The notes beneath the pieces are model-generated. The model was not told the origin of the DNA. It worked only from the letters and a program-made list of their open reading frames with translations, and made no database searches. DNA of 64,000 bases from Echinometra lucunter (Eukaryota; Echinodermata; Echinoidea; Camarodonta; Echinometridae). Position 1 is the first letter of the stretch. Every line of letters starts with the position of its first letter. This document shows, piece after piece, positions 59,401-64,000 of the stretch. The stretch is from positions 25,161,502 to 25,225,501 of the forward strand of contig CM057156.1 of assembly GCA_029962745.1 (NCBI GenBank). Direction: 5' to 3'. A program made the position numbers and the translations under genes.

Positions 59401-61513
59401 AGTCTTTCGAGTCGGTTGTGAGATGATCGAAATTCAACAAGTAATATCGCCCCAAAAGTATCTGAAAAGGTATTTATATGTTTAGAACTTACTTTAAATG
59501 TGATATTTGGCTGTCTCTTTTAGCTTTTGTGGAATGAAGGTGTATTCTTGAATATGAAAACTAGTTGTTTTTTCACAAAAGATTGCCTTGCAATGAGGGC
59601 TTTCTGACTCCCTGCTGTGACTGTACATGTACATGTCTGTGACTGCAGATATTTCTAGTATGGCCGGGGTGTGTGATCCTAACATATCATTCAGTGATCA
59701 CTTTGAGTTACTTTGAACATTTAATAGTACAAATCCCCAATCTAATACAGTTTGCAGTTACAAATGTTCTGTGCTTTTATGCATAATATAGTGAGTCTAA
59801 TGGGTTGTTGCAAGAAAGTTGCAATCGATTGCAAATAATTGCTAATTTTGAAACAACCATTCTGATTGGCTCAGGGCCTGCCCTTTAAGAAGACATTTTG
59901 ATTGGCCAGTGACAATCAGTTGCAACTTGCGATCGATTGCAACTTTCTTGCAACACCCCATAAGACAGATGTGCGACAAAAAGTAGCCCCTTAATAAGAA
60001 AAATAGCCCCAAGATATTCAGTGGTAGCCCCAATGTAATTATAAAAATAGCCCCTAAAAAAAAAAAATTAATTCCTACGCTGTGTAGTAGTAAGTAAATC
60101 AAGTTTTTGTTAAAACCTTTTGTTTAACATTACTATTTCTTTTTCAGTTATGGGAGAGTTCTTAAAAGTGAAATACGTGTAAGAGCCTCCCTGAGCAGAA
60201 CAGCCTACAATCCCTCTCTTGAATTTTCTTTTTTTAATCTGCGACTATGTCACAACTCACAACTGGGATGAGAGACCATTATCGTAAAATCAGAACTTAA
60301 ATGTCAAGTTAGCTTCACTTTTATAAGATACCTCCTCATTGTTCACACTTCAAATGTAAATCAAATCAAATCAAATTCCAATGTAATTAACAAGTTTAGG
60401 TTTGTAGTCCATGGACCTCTATTTTTTTAATCATTTATCAAATTGTGTAAATTTATCACTGGATGGACTATCTTATTCTAAATCTTAGGTTGGCACCTAA
60501 CTGACAATTTAAATAAAATAGGCTGGAACCAAGAAGCTAATTGTTACGTCCTTCTTCTATGTCAGTTACCCTAACTCCTAAGTTGGCATTAAGTTCATTT
60601 CCTCAGTTCTCACCAAACTAGTGTTGAGCCAGAAAACTACTCCATTCTGCTCGCCACCAAAGTCTGCTAGAAATTCTTTTGTCATGATTGTGTCTCGCAG
60701 AGAAAGAGGGGAGTTTAGCTTCGTAGCATCTCCTACAAATTCTTCCAGACTTTTCATAGTTGGTGGACATTTCATAGCAAGAAAAATCATTTTCTCTTTC
60801 CTCCTGTGCTTTTGTCGTCCATCACTGATCAATGAAGATATTGCACTTGATGATTGTCTGCATGAAGTGGAAACTCGCGAGTACGAGTTCTCCTTCTTTT
60901 TCCGCCGATGCCGAGATGAGCGAGCTCGAGATGATTTCATCGGTGAACACATGTCTGGTTCTTCCCATTGAAAGTCATGCATGACATCTTGCAATGCATA
61001 ACGGACAGCATAGGCGGAACTCGCATCTTCAGAATCTTCGCATTCGTCACCAATGTTGTTGCAAAACAACAGTGCATCTGAACCGGCAACGCCAACGGGC
61101 CCTCCCTCACATGGCACGCCCAACCTCGGGGGAGAATTCCTGTGACTACCCGCTTCTCTGCTGCTGCAGTCGTGATGATCATGATGATGTTCCCGTGTTT
61201 TGCTTCGTATCCCGTCACTTCGGGGTGGCACATTCTCCTTCAAATGCTCCTCAAAATCTTCGAAATGCTTGTTACTGTACTGCAGCCATATCGCTCTTTT
61301 CCTATACATTTGACACTCTTTTGACGAGTCAAAAACCCGGTAACCCCATCGCATTTTCTCATTGACTGTGCCACGGCCATCTCGACAAGAAAAGTGTGTC
61401 AACAATTTTAACACCGTTAACCTGACTGCCGCAAACGGGCTCTCATCATGGGTTCCAGCATTTTTGTCGATTAAAAACACAACTTTGATTGTTCTCTGAG
61501 TCCCCATTTTCAT
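37353..61513 (-). CDS. TICRR: Treslin / TICRR, TopBP1-interacting replication initiation factor (19 coding exons, complete)
   Basis: Treslin is the metazoan Sld3-like protein. In the nucleus it binds MTBP, is phosphorylated by S-phase CDK, binds TopBP1 and helps load CDC45 to activate the replicative helicase. The N-terminus matches human Treslin (LKLLTHFSCR versus LRLLTYLSCR; FEDFEEHL versus WEDFEEEL). The 19 exons all have consistent phases and total 6630 nt, giving 2209 residues (human about 1910). Both TopBP1-binding CDK sites are visible: ETPGKK (T1194, human T969 site) and IEESPEK (S1234, human S1001 site). Also conserved are TPEVINSWPRRK (near 1665; human TPDIIKDWPRRK) and the ADDDVF/NSPM C-terminal region. 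Residues from about 1210 on are Ser/Pro/Lys-rich and probably disordered, with a 51-residue tandem duplication. The upstream region has E2F-like and CCAAT motifs. No neighbour is functionally related. Confidence 0.95.
38146..40882 (-). CDS. TICRR: TICRR exon 18 (second CDK site, tandem duplication, disordered region)
   Basis: 2737 nt, residues 1212-2124. IEESPEK (Ser 1234) matches the human S1001 CDK site, followed by RRSPRVHTLKRR as in human RRSPRIKQL. Then come a 51-residue tandem duplication (about 1314-1415), a long Ser/Pro/Lys/Asp-rich region with TPEVINSWPRRK, two SP[VI]FGK motifs and a third FGK, and a Lys/Arg cluster RPKEPPKKRKKK that may be a nuclear localisation signal. Acceptor TTTGAAG lacks a strong pyrimidine tract; donor GTAAGT. 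Confidence 0.93.
40281..40586 (-). repeat. 153-nt tandem duplication inside TICRR exon 18
   Basis: Two head-to-tail copies (40281-40433 and 40434-40586) differ at only about 4 of the first 146 positions and keep the reading frame (51 codons each). Each copy carries DSPSR, VTPVK and DSPGR, three full S/T-P-x-K/R sites. Confidence 0.95.
40990..41027 (+). repeat. GGAGGCATAA hairpin repeat end (TICRR intron 17)
   Basis: ATGCCTCCGGCACCCACCT pairs with the following GGTGGGCGGAGGCAT to make a 15 bp stem. Solo end of the family at 45500-48110. Confidence 0.7.
41333..41452 (-). CDS. TICRR: TICRR exon 17 (first TopBP1-binding CDK site)
   Basis: 120 nt. Encodes RSPRKVAGSSQLVLKTKVVK then ETPGKKQVLKAMLNKLDRA. 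ETPGKKQ aligns with human ETPVHKQ, the T969 CDK site whose phosphorylation binds the TopBP1 BRCT repeats. The Thr is residue 1194 here. Acceptor GTTACAG, donor GTATGA. Confidence 0.92.
41739..42272. mobile_element. TA-flanked MITE with TTTTCGCG repeats (TICRR intron 16)
   Basis: Inverted ends CTGTATACACCAATATTTTC and, at right, GAAAATTTCAGCTCATACAG, both next to TA (41737-41738 and 42273-42274), as for Tc1/mariner-type insertion. Repeated TTCGCGA motifs in both subterminal regions. No transposase. Confidence 0.75.
42370..42425 (+). mobile_element. tRNA-derived SINE fragment
   Basis: CTGGTGGTTAACTCGCTGCC is box A-like and ACAGGTTCAAATCCCC box B-like. Short and truncated. Confidence 0.55.
42630..42757 (-). 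CDS. TICRR: TICRR exon 16
   Basis: 128 nt encoding KKKEQDNSAKTVKRNLFNDD through RRRSVAVMETHAF. KRNLFND matches human RRNLFNQ. The boundary is adjacent to two close AGs (42761-42760 and 42759-42758); the second keeps phase 0 with exon 15. Donor GTAACA. Confidence 0.86.
43155..43251 (-). CDS. TICRR: TICRR exon 15
   Basis: 97 nt encoding SRALVRHSSIADAAPKRIIG and VPARRLPHEKKK. Matches human [23 protein letters not shown]. Acceptor AACGCAG, donor GTGAGT. Confidence 0.9.
43949..44121. mobile_element. Foldback element, ~70 bp arms (TICRR intron 14)
   Basis: Left arm begins ACAAATAATGCACAGAT and includes TTAGTGGTGATGCAG; right arm ends CTGCATCGCCACTAA...ATCTGTGCATTATTTGT. Loop about 30 nt. Confidence 0.85.
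44197..44379 (-). CDS. TICRR: TICRR exon 14
   Basis: 183 nt. Begins YSETIPYMVRAIYEGLVKPV, aligned with human LYIDSIPKTLGNLYNSLG, then a Ser/Pro-rich linker. The upstream-most acceptor (CACAG at 44384-44380) is the one that keeps phase with exon 13; a second AG lies 8 nt further on. Donor GTAACT. Confidence 0.86.
44590..44700 (-). mobile_element. Retroposon-like 3' end, minus orientation (TICRR intron 13)
   Basis: Reads on minus as AATAAACCATTTCAAATCAA with an A-rich stretch; resembles a truncated non-LTR retroposon tail. Confidence 0.4.
44942..45032. repeat. Hairpin with ~29 bp stem (TICRR intron 13)
   Basis: ATACCATCTGTTTAGAGCCA and onward pairs with ...GGCTCTGAACAGAAGGTAT, loop about 35 nt. 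Size is like a miRNA precursor but more likely a small foldback repeat. Confidence 0.6.
45231..45313 (-). CDS. TICRR: TICRR exon 13
   Basis: 83 nt encoding VHMLESVPIFASADKLTAFL and NDVVLA. Aligns with human LTEDSAYLAEFLEEILR. Acceptor CATGCAG, donor GTAAGT. The intron upstream is 2.8 kb of nested repeats. Confidence 0.86.
45500..48110 (+). mobile_element. Repeat with TTATGCCTCCACC ends, split by a nested insertion (TICRR intron 12)
   Basis: Starts TTTATGCCTCCACCATTG and ends GGTGGGTGGAGGCATAAAA. Outside the insertion (45987-47999) it is about 600 bp and contains three diverged copies of a ~160 bp unit with GACCTTTGACCTT, ATCTAATCAGATCATTGTCC and CCAAGTTTGAAGTTGA. Further partial copies at 48834-48975 and 53541-53600. 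Confidence 0.75.
45987..47999 (+). mobile_element. ~2.0 kb DNA element nested in the 45500-48110 repeat
   Basis: Ends CAGGCCTCGAATTTC and TATTTCGAGCCCTG are inverted repeats, flanked by a 5 bp duplication GACCC on both sides. Removing it and one GACCC rejoins GTTGACCC with GTGACACAGTT, as in the uninterrupted copy near 48880. No transposase seen; superfamily not assigned. Confidence 0.8.
48150..48437 (-). CDS. TICRR: TICRR exon 12 (Sld3/Treslin region, acidic insertion)
   Basis: 288 nt, phase 0. Encodes MREVRVQEVEIQTLLRLEME, matching human KVRECQLQVFLRLEM, then a highly acidic Lys/Asp/Glu run (about residues 979-999) before LPEALQDSVDE. Acceptor CTATACAG, donor GTGAGA. Confidence 0.9.
48834..48975 (+). 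repeat. Partial copy of the 45500-48110 repeat (TICRR intron 11)
   Basis: Contains AGATCATTGTCCCTCCCATA and GATGGATAACCCGAAAATAT, then breaks off in ATGCCTCCAGC. Lacks the nested insertion. Confidence 0.75.
49047..49142 (-). CDS. TICRR: TICRR exon 11 (Sld3/Treslin region)
   Basis: 96 nt, phase 0, encoding NSCSLRFTQSTVAVILHFFK and SSQTSDQEDSI. Aligns with human ACARNMISTVKMFLKSKG. Acceptor CACCAG, donor GTAAGT. Confidence 0.86.
49693..50022. mobile_element. MITE with GGTGTTTCATAAAG ends, copy 2 (TICRR intron 10)
   Basis: Same family as 23977-24298: GGGGGTGTTTCATAAAGC at left, CTATGAAACACCCCCC at right, internal TTGAATATG and TTGGCTTGCCATG shared. More diverged arms. Confidence 0.82.
50419..50483 (-). 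CDS. TICRR: TICRR exon 10 (Sld3/Treslin region)
   Basis: 65 nt encoding VSSVEDLTKHLKQNYEDVLS, aligned with human KTEEELLSYIRENYQKTVA. Acceptor TTTTACAG, donor GTGAGT. Confidence 0.87.
50795..50888 (+). mobile_element. SINE-like 3' end with (TTGGA)n (TICRR intron 9/10 region)
   Basis: CAGCGCTTTGTAACTGC and GGCACTATATCAAATGAC followed by a TTGGA pentamer repeat, typical of SINE tails. Located in TICRR intron 9. Confidence 0.55.
51780..51940 (+). repeat. (ATTTATTC)n-like repeat then poly(G)
   Basis: Imperfect TTTATTCA octamers over about 110 bp, then a G14 run at 51925-51937. In TICRR intron 9. Confidence 0.85.
52299..52493 (-). CDS. TICRR: TICRR exon 9
   Basis: 195 nt, residues about 794-858. 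Encodes VRQSPRLKRMKSTPSYVGAR and a Lys-rich stretch ending PIPVKLP. It is the counterpart of human RTPVRQKMNTMCRSLKML at the start of the conserved Sld3/Treslin region. Acceptor TGGTAG, donor GTAAAG. Confidence 0.86.
53161..53330 (-). CDS. TICRR: TICRR exon 8
   Basis: 170 nt with split codons at both ends. Encodes IPDDRHSPSLKARQDSNFDI and ends DEQSKNKLK. Acceptor TCATCAG, donor GTAACT. A (GA)n tract starts about 25 nt upstream of the acceptor. Confidence 0.83.
53354..53422 (+). repeat. (GA)n microsatellite near TICRR exon 8 acceptor
   Basis: GA repeat starting about 25 nt from the exon. On the sense strand it is a (CT)n pyrimidine tract that may serve in splicing. Confidence 0.9.
53626..53880 (+). 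mobile_element. tRNA-Val-like SINE with (ATC)n tail (TICRR intron 7)
   Basis: A nearly intact tRNA head at 53626-53698: box A GGCTCAGTAGGTAGAGC, anticodon loop CTCACAA (CAC, Val), box B GGGTTCGAACCCC. The 5' acceptor strand GATGTGT no longer pairs with CCGCGTC because of C-to-T changes. Body about 150 bp with a CAGTGGCTGCCGGGCC block, ending in ATC triplets. Confidence 0.85.
54318..54477 (-). CDS. TICRR: TICRR exon 7
   Basis: 160 nt encoding LSTLPVTDPRMIEELSHIET and ending CDQVVEQLL. Compare human SPVPEWAQQEL and following. Acceptor AACCCAG, donor GTAGGT. A GA-rich repeat and a long poly(G) run fill the intron upstream. Confidence 0.83.
54530..54766 (+). repeat. GA/GACAGA-rich repeat and poly(G) (TICRR intron 6)
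   Basis: Almost fills the 321 bp intron between exons 6 and 7; ends with about 19 G. Confidence 0.85.
54799..55081 (-). CDS. TICRR: TICRR exon 6
   Basis: 283 nt, phase 0 in, one nucleotide over. Encodes SSMTALGVMEPLTPAMASVR and onward to AGHYITGKLKRTE. Matches the human ITGVISPLSASAMILTV strand. Acceptor TTTATAG, donor GTATAC. Confidence 0.87.
55782..56220 (-). CDS. TICRR: TICRR exon 5
   Basis: 439 nt, residues about 443-589. A Ser/Asn/Gln-rich stretch is followed by LTIRAKIDRRRLELGAF and LSQWFREAMLELSHRNMSL, which aligns with the human helix QRLLFQQLVSRLTAEELHL in the middle (Ku70-like, MTBP-binding) region. Acceptor AACCAG, donor GTAGGT. Confidence 0.87.
56682..56739 (-). CDS. TICRR: TICRR exon 4 (19 codons)
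   Basis: 58 nt encoding SQSDHCMLRMMPMFTPKM with split codons on both sides. Acceptor CTTGCAG, donor GTAAGA. Supported by phase continuity and by a human counterpart around FPRMEGMLFLP. Confidence 0.8.
57029..57241 (+). mobile_element. tRNA-derived SINE with poly(A) tail (TICRR intron 3)
   Basis: GGTGCCGTGGTCCAGTGGTT head, box B-like GGGTTTGATCCCC, then CCCTTGAGCGAGGCATT, a motif seen in many animal SINEs, and a 16 nt poly(A) (57226-57241). About 213 bp. Confidence 0.75.
57294..57522 (-). CDS. TICRR: TICRR exon 3
   Basis: 229 nt, phase 0 in, one nucleotide left over. Begins ALEQQAENKTGKMDVDGVED, an acidic insertion, then VPRNLLPLSIIIDYFL. Acceptor TTTTTAAG, donor GTCAGT (weak), but the phases with exons 2 and 4 are exact. 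Confidence 0.83.
57661..58063 (+). mobile_element. piggyBac-type MITE, copy 2 (TICRR intron 2)
   Basis: 403 bp with the same CCCATTCGTGACAG ends and perfect TTAA duplications on both sides (57657-57660 and 58064-58067). No coding capacity. The intact TSD suggests it is younger than copy 1. Confidence 0.85.
58553..58693 (-). CDS. TICRR: TICRR exon 2
   Basis: 141 nt, phase 0 to phase 0, residues 301-347. It encodes YDLLSEMLGHMGGQVISLDW, which aligns with CELLHHGGGTVLPSESF of human Treslin. Acceptor TGTGTAG; donor GTTAAA is non-ideal. Confidence 0.88.
58825..60082. mobile_element. hAT-type element, 1.26 kb (TICRR intron 1)
   Basis: Perfect 8 bp target duplications TGTAGTAG (58817-58824 and 60083-60090). 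Inverted ends CAGCGTCGGAAATAC and AATTAATTCCTACGCTG. The subterminal regions hold repeated GCCCC/GGGGC blocks. No transposase frame, and a smaller MITE (59800-59955) is nested inside. Confidence 0.82.
59800..59955. mobile_element. MITE with GGGTTGTTGCAAGAAAG ends, nested in the hAT element
   Basis: Inverted arms of about 33 bp: GGGTTGTTGCAAGAAAGTTG at left and CAACTTTCTTGCAACACCC at right, each next to an ATCGATTGCAA palindrome. About 156 bp. Confidence 0.85.
60614..61513 (-). CDS. TICRR: TICRR exon 1 (N-terminal vWA-like region)
   Basis: 900 nt, residues 1-300. Two in-frame ATGs compete: 61513 (MKMGTQ) and 61507 (MGTQ). The second has the better context (A at -3, G at +4). It holds the N-terminal segment that aligns with human Treslin and ends VVFWLNTSL before donor GTGAGA, matching the human NITFYWVDT strand. 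A poorly conserved His/Asp/Ser-rich insertion covers about residues 105-150. Confidence 0.93.
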
Positions 61514-61836
61514 CGAATCTAGCTAAGTCCTCGAACTTTCCTTGATATTTCAGTCATTTTCGGCGAATAACTCGGTCAGTGTTTTCCTCAGTTGGCAGCC
61601 ATTTTTAAATTTTGTGCTAGCTTTAAATAGCTAGTCTAAATTAAGAAGACAAGAAATAAAAGTATTTAAAAACATTATTTTCTTAATGCCCACATGTCTA
61701 AATTTTAAAATCATGTACATGAATAGTTAGAATATATAATACAGGAGTGATATTCTAACAAAAACTCTAATACAGATGTTAATAATTCATTATGAAAATG
61801 AAGTTGAGGCGCAAATAGCTGGACTGAAGCCTAACA

Positions 61837-61861
61837 TTTTCCCGCGGTGGATTACGATTGG
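61837..61861 (-). promoter_or_regulatory. Candidate E2F and CCAAT motifs upstream of TICRR
   Basis: TTTTCCCGCGG (61837-61847) is a perfect match to the E2F consensus TTTSSCGC, and CCAAT on the minus strand (61861-61857) lies 10 bp away. They are about 330 nt upstream of the start codon. E2F plus NF-Y is a known arrangement for replication genes. A further AAAATGGCTGCC (near 61592-61604) resembles a YY1 site. Confidence 0.5.
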
Positions 61862-62129
61862 CCAAGCTTTCACGAGTACATTAGACACGGAGTATATAAT
61901 CCCATCATTCAGCATTCAATGCTACTAATGAGGGATAATTTGAAAAATTGCTCATATTCACATGCTCAGACAAGCAATCATTCCTGCCCAGAATGGCCAT
62001 GAAACTTTTAACGATAGAAAGAAAAGCATTGGGTTGGGGGCGAAGTTCGACAAGATAGAGGCTACGCTACGTATACGGTTGCCACCTGAAATTTGTGGGA
62101 AAAAAGTTAGAAATACACATAAAGTCTTA

Positions 62130-62360
62130 GATAAATGAATAAACTAATAGATAAATGAATAGGCCCCCTAAATGAATTAAAAACATCTAAATGAATAAAT
62201 AAATGCACGAATGAATAAATAAGTAAAATGTATGAATGAAATAAACGAATTAATGAATAATGAATAAATAAATAAATAAATACATGAATGAATAAATAAA
62301 CAAACAAATAAATCAAATAAATAAATGAACGAATAAGTAAATAAATAAATAAATACATAA
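62130..62360 (+). repeat. Imperfect (AAATRAAT)n repeat
   Basis: About 230 bp of ATAAATGAATAAATAA-type tetramers with a few interruptions. Confidence 0.9.
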
Positions 62361-62783
62361 CTTTAAATAGAAAATCAGTTAACAATTGATCAATCAGTTG
62401 TACCTTCTTTCTTTGGTTACATCCATCTGACGGGCAAGTTTCCCAACGGGATCACTTTTAGCGGGGGGGGGGGGGTCTTTACGCACGTGCCACAAGAAAA
62501 ACGCGAGAAAAGGGTATTTTCGCCGCTTAAAACATGCTTAAACTAAACAAAATTATACGAGGCTATAGGCCTACACAAAGTATAGTCTGGACTTTGTGTA
62601 TAGCCACGTATTTGTACCCTATCGTATAGATAGATAAGAATAATTTAGGTACGCCTTTATAGTTGCCTATTCAGAGGCGCAGAGGGATATATAACGGAAC
62701 ATTAAAGTTTTCTTTTTTTTTTTAATAGTTTTGGGGAAATGACACTTCTTTTTATAGTTTGAACTAACCCTTTTTTTGCGTGG

Positions 62784-63990
62784 GGAGCGAAGCGAGCCCG
62801 GGAGGAAAAAGCCCCTGCTACAAATAAAGAAATGGGGTTTTTTGGCATCAAATACGCCTTTTAGATATTTGAATGGCATAAAGGTTTTGGCAACCTCGCT
62901 GCCATGGGTGTCGATCCGGGGGGGGGGGGGGAATGGGAGATATACCCCAATATTTTGGGAAGGGGAAAGGCCTGTACAATCATCCCCCCAATAATTCACC
63001 ATGAAAAACATGAAAAATGTCATAGCCTCCTATCCCTGCCTATAATCCCCTAAAAAACAGAAAAAAGGAAAGACGAAGACAAAGGGAATATGAGTAAAGA
63101 AATAATTTTTTTAAAAAGAGAACGAAAAAAGAAAAACATTTCAGCGCTCGCTTCGCTCGCTCACAAGACTATCCCAACCTGATGGTTATAATCTTATGAA
63201 AAAATTCTTATCTTTATGAAAGCAAATCAGTTCGCATCTTGTCTTTATATCTAACAGTATCCTCTTCTTCTATACTCGCATTTGATATCTTTTGTAAGCT
63301 TAACCAATGTCGGTGAATATTTTTTATGAAATAAAACGTGTTTCATCTTGTCTTTCTATCCAATGTGTACTATTAGTGCACGGAGTTGCACGGGAAGAAG
63401 ACCCATAACAGGAGAATTTTCATGAGATATAGTATTGTCTGTGAGCTGCAGCCTAGGATGCTAACAAAATGACAGTAAACTAGAACCTGTACTCAGTATA
63501 AAAAAAATGCACCTTTCTCGCTCTCTCGCTCCACTCGCTCATAGAAGCAAGATTTTTTTAAGGAGGCAAGCGCTCTTATTAACATCGAACGTCGTAATTC
63601 TTTTATAGCGAGACGTAAAGCTTTCCTCGAATTCCATGGAAATAATATATCATCAAAATCATCTAGTTAATTTTGGTGGAATTCCACGTTTGAGCTTTGT
63701 TCGCTCATAGAAACAAAATGGTTTTGGATGGCAAGCGACAAGACAGAAAAAATAAACCAACATCATATTTTGCACTTATAGGTGATCAAAAACTATTAAG
63801 ATATCTTTGAGCTAGCTATATCAAAGCATAAGATTTTTTTTCCTCGCTCGCTGCGCTGACTCGTATAAAATTTCGATATACCGAATAATGTAATGTAGAT
63901 AGACCTATAGTGTATTTTGATGACAAAATAACACTTTATCACCACTGAAAAGTGTTTTCCGCTATCTCGCCTCCCTCGCTCGTAATATTT
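62784..63990 (+). repeat. Recurrent TCGCTCGCTTCGCTCGC palindrome region
   Basis: GAGCGAAGCGAGC or its complement recurs near 62785, 63148, 63518, 63695, 63841 and 63966, in AT-rich DNA. Confidence 0.6.
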
Positions 63991-64000
63991 TAAAATAGGA

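Larger units (their letters stand above)
61620..64000. other. Upstream flank of TICRR
   Basis: TICRR 5' region (61.5-61.9 kb), an (AAAT/GAAT)n repeat (62130-62360), poly(G) runs at 62463 and 62919, and an AT-rich repeat region with GAGCGAAGCGAGC-type motifs (62.78-63.99 kb). No coding exon recognised. Confidence 0.6.

Noticed and set aside
62107..62385. 92-codon Ile/Leu/Tyr-rich frame
   Set aside because: Translation of the AAAT/GAAT repeat.

Overview
Eukaryotic, intron-rich, AT-rich DNA from an invertebrate, probably a marine deuterostome and most plausibly an echinoderm such as a sea urchin. This rests on repeat style: dense poly(G)/poly(C) runs, many small terminal-inverted-repeat elements, TTCGCG-type and GGAGGCATAA-type repeats and tRNA-derived SINEs. 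It also rests on the animal-type genes. The species call is inference, not proof.

Two protein-coding genes are readable, both on the minus strand. Gene 1 (17307 to 543, 10 coding exons, about 909 codons) is an ionotropic glutamate receptor subunit of the AMPA/kainate/delta group. It has a signal peptide, an amino-terminal domain, a split ligand-binding domain, M1 to M4 and a glycine-rich tail. Its pore is unusual: the SYTANLAAF gating motif is degenerate, and the last exon needs two compensating single-base frame changes to read M4 and the tail. Gene 2 (61513 to 37353, 19 coding exons, 2209 codons) is TICRR/Treslin, the metazoan Sld3-like replication-initiation factor. Exon phases chain without a break over all 19 exons. 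Both CDK sites of the TopBP1-binding region are present. Exon 18 carries a recent 51-residue tandem duplication rich in CDK consensus sites.

Layout: 1-542 is downstream of gene 1; 543-17307 is the receptor gene with a 9.1 kb first intron; 17.6-37.3 kb is a gene-free interval of microsatellites, SINEs, MITEs, a ~560 bp duplicated element, a diverged tandem array and a long purine triplet tract; 37.35-61.5 kb is TICRR with transposon-filled introns; 61.8-61.9 kb has E2F-like and CCAAT motifs suited to an S-phase gene promoter; 62-64 kb is AT-rich repeat DNA.

Mobile elements with recognisable ends: two ~405 bp piggyBac-type MITEs (TTAA sites), two ~240 bp hAT-type MITEs and one 1.26 kb hAT-type element with 8 bp target duplications, a TA-flanked element, several foldback elements, and a ~2.0 kb element with 5 bp duplications nested inside another repeat. 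The two genes are not functionally linked; their adjacency looks incidental. I found no clearly new multi-gene system. The most notable items are the divergent receptor pore, the frame problem in its last exon and the Treslin duplication.
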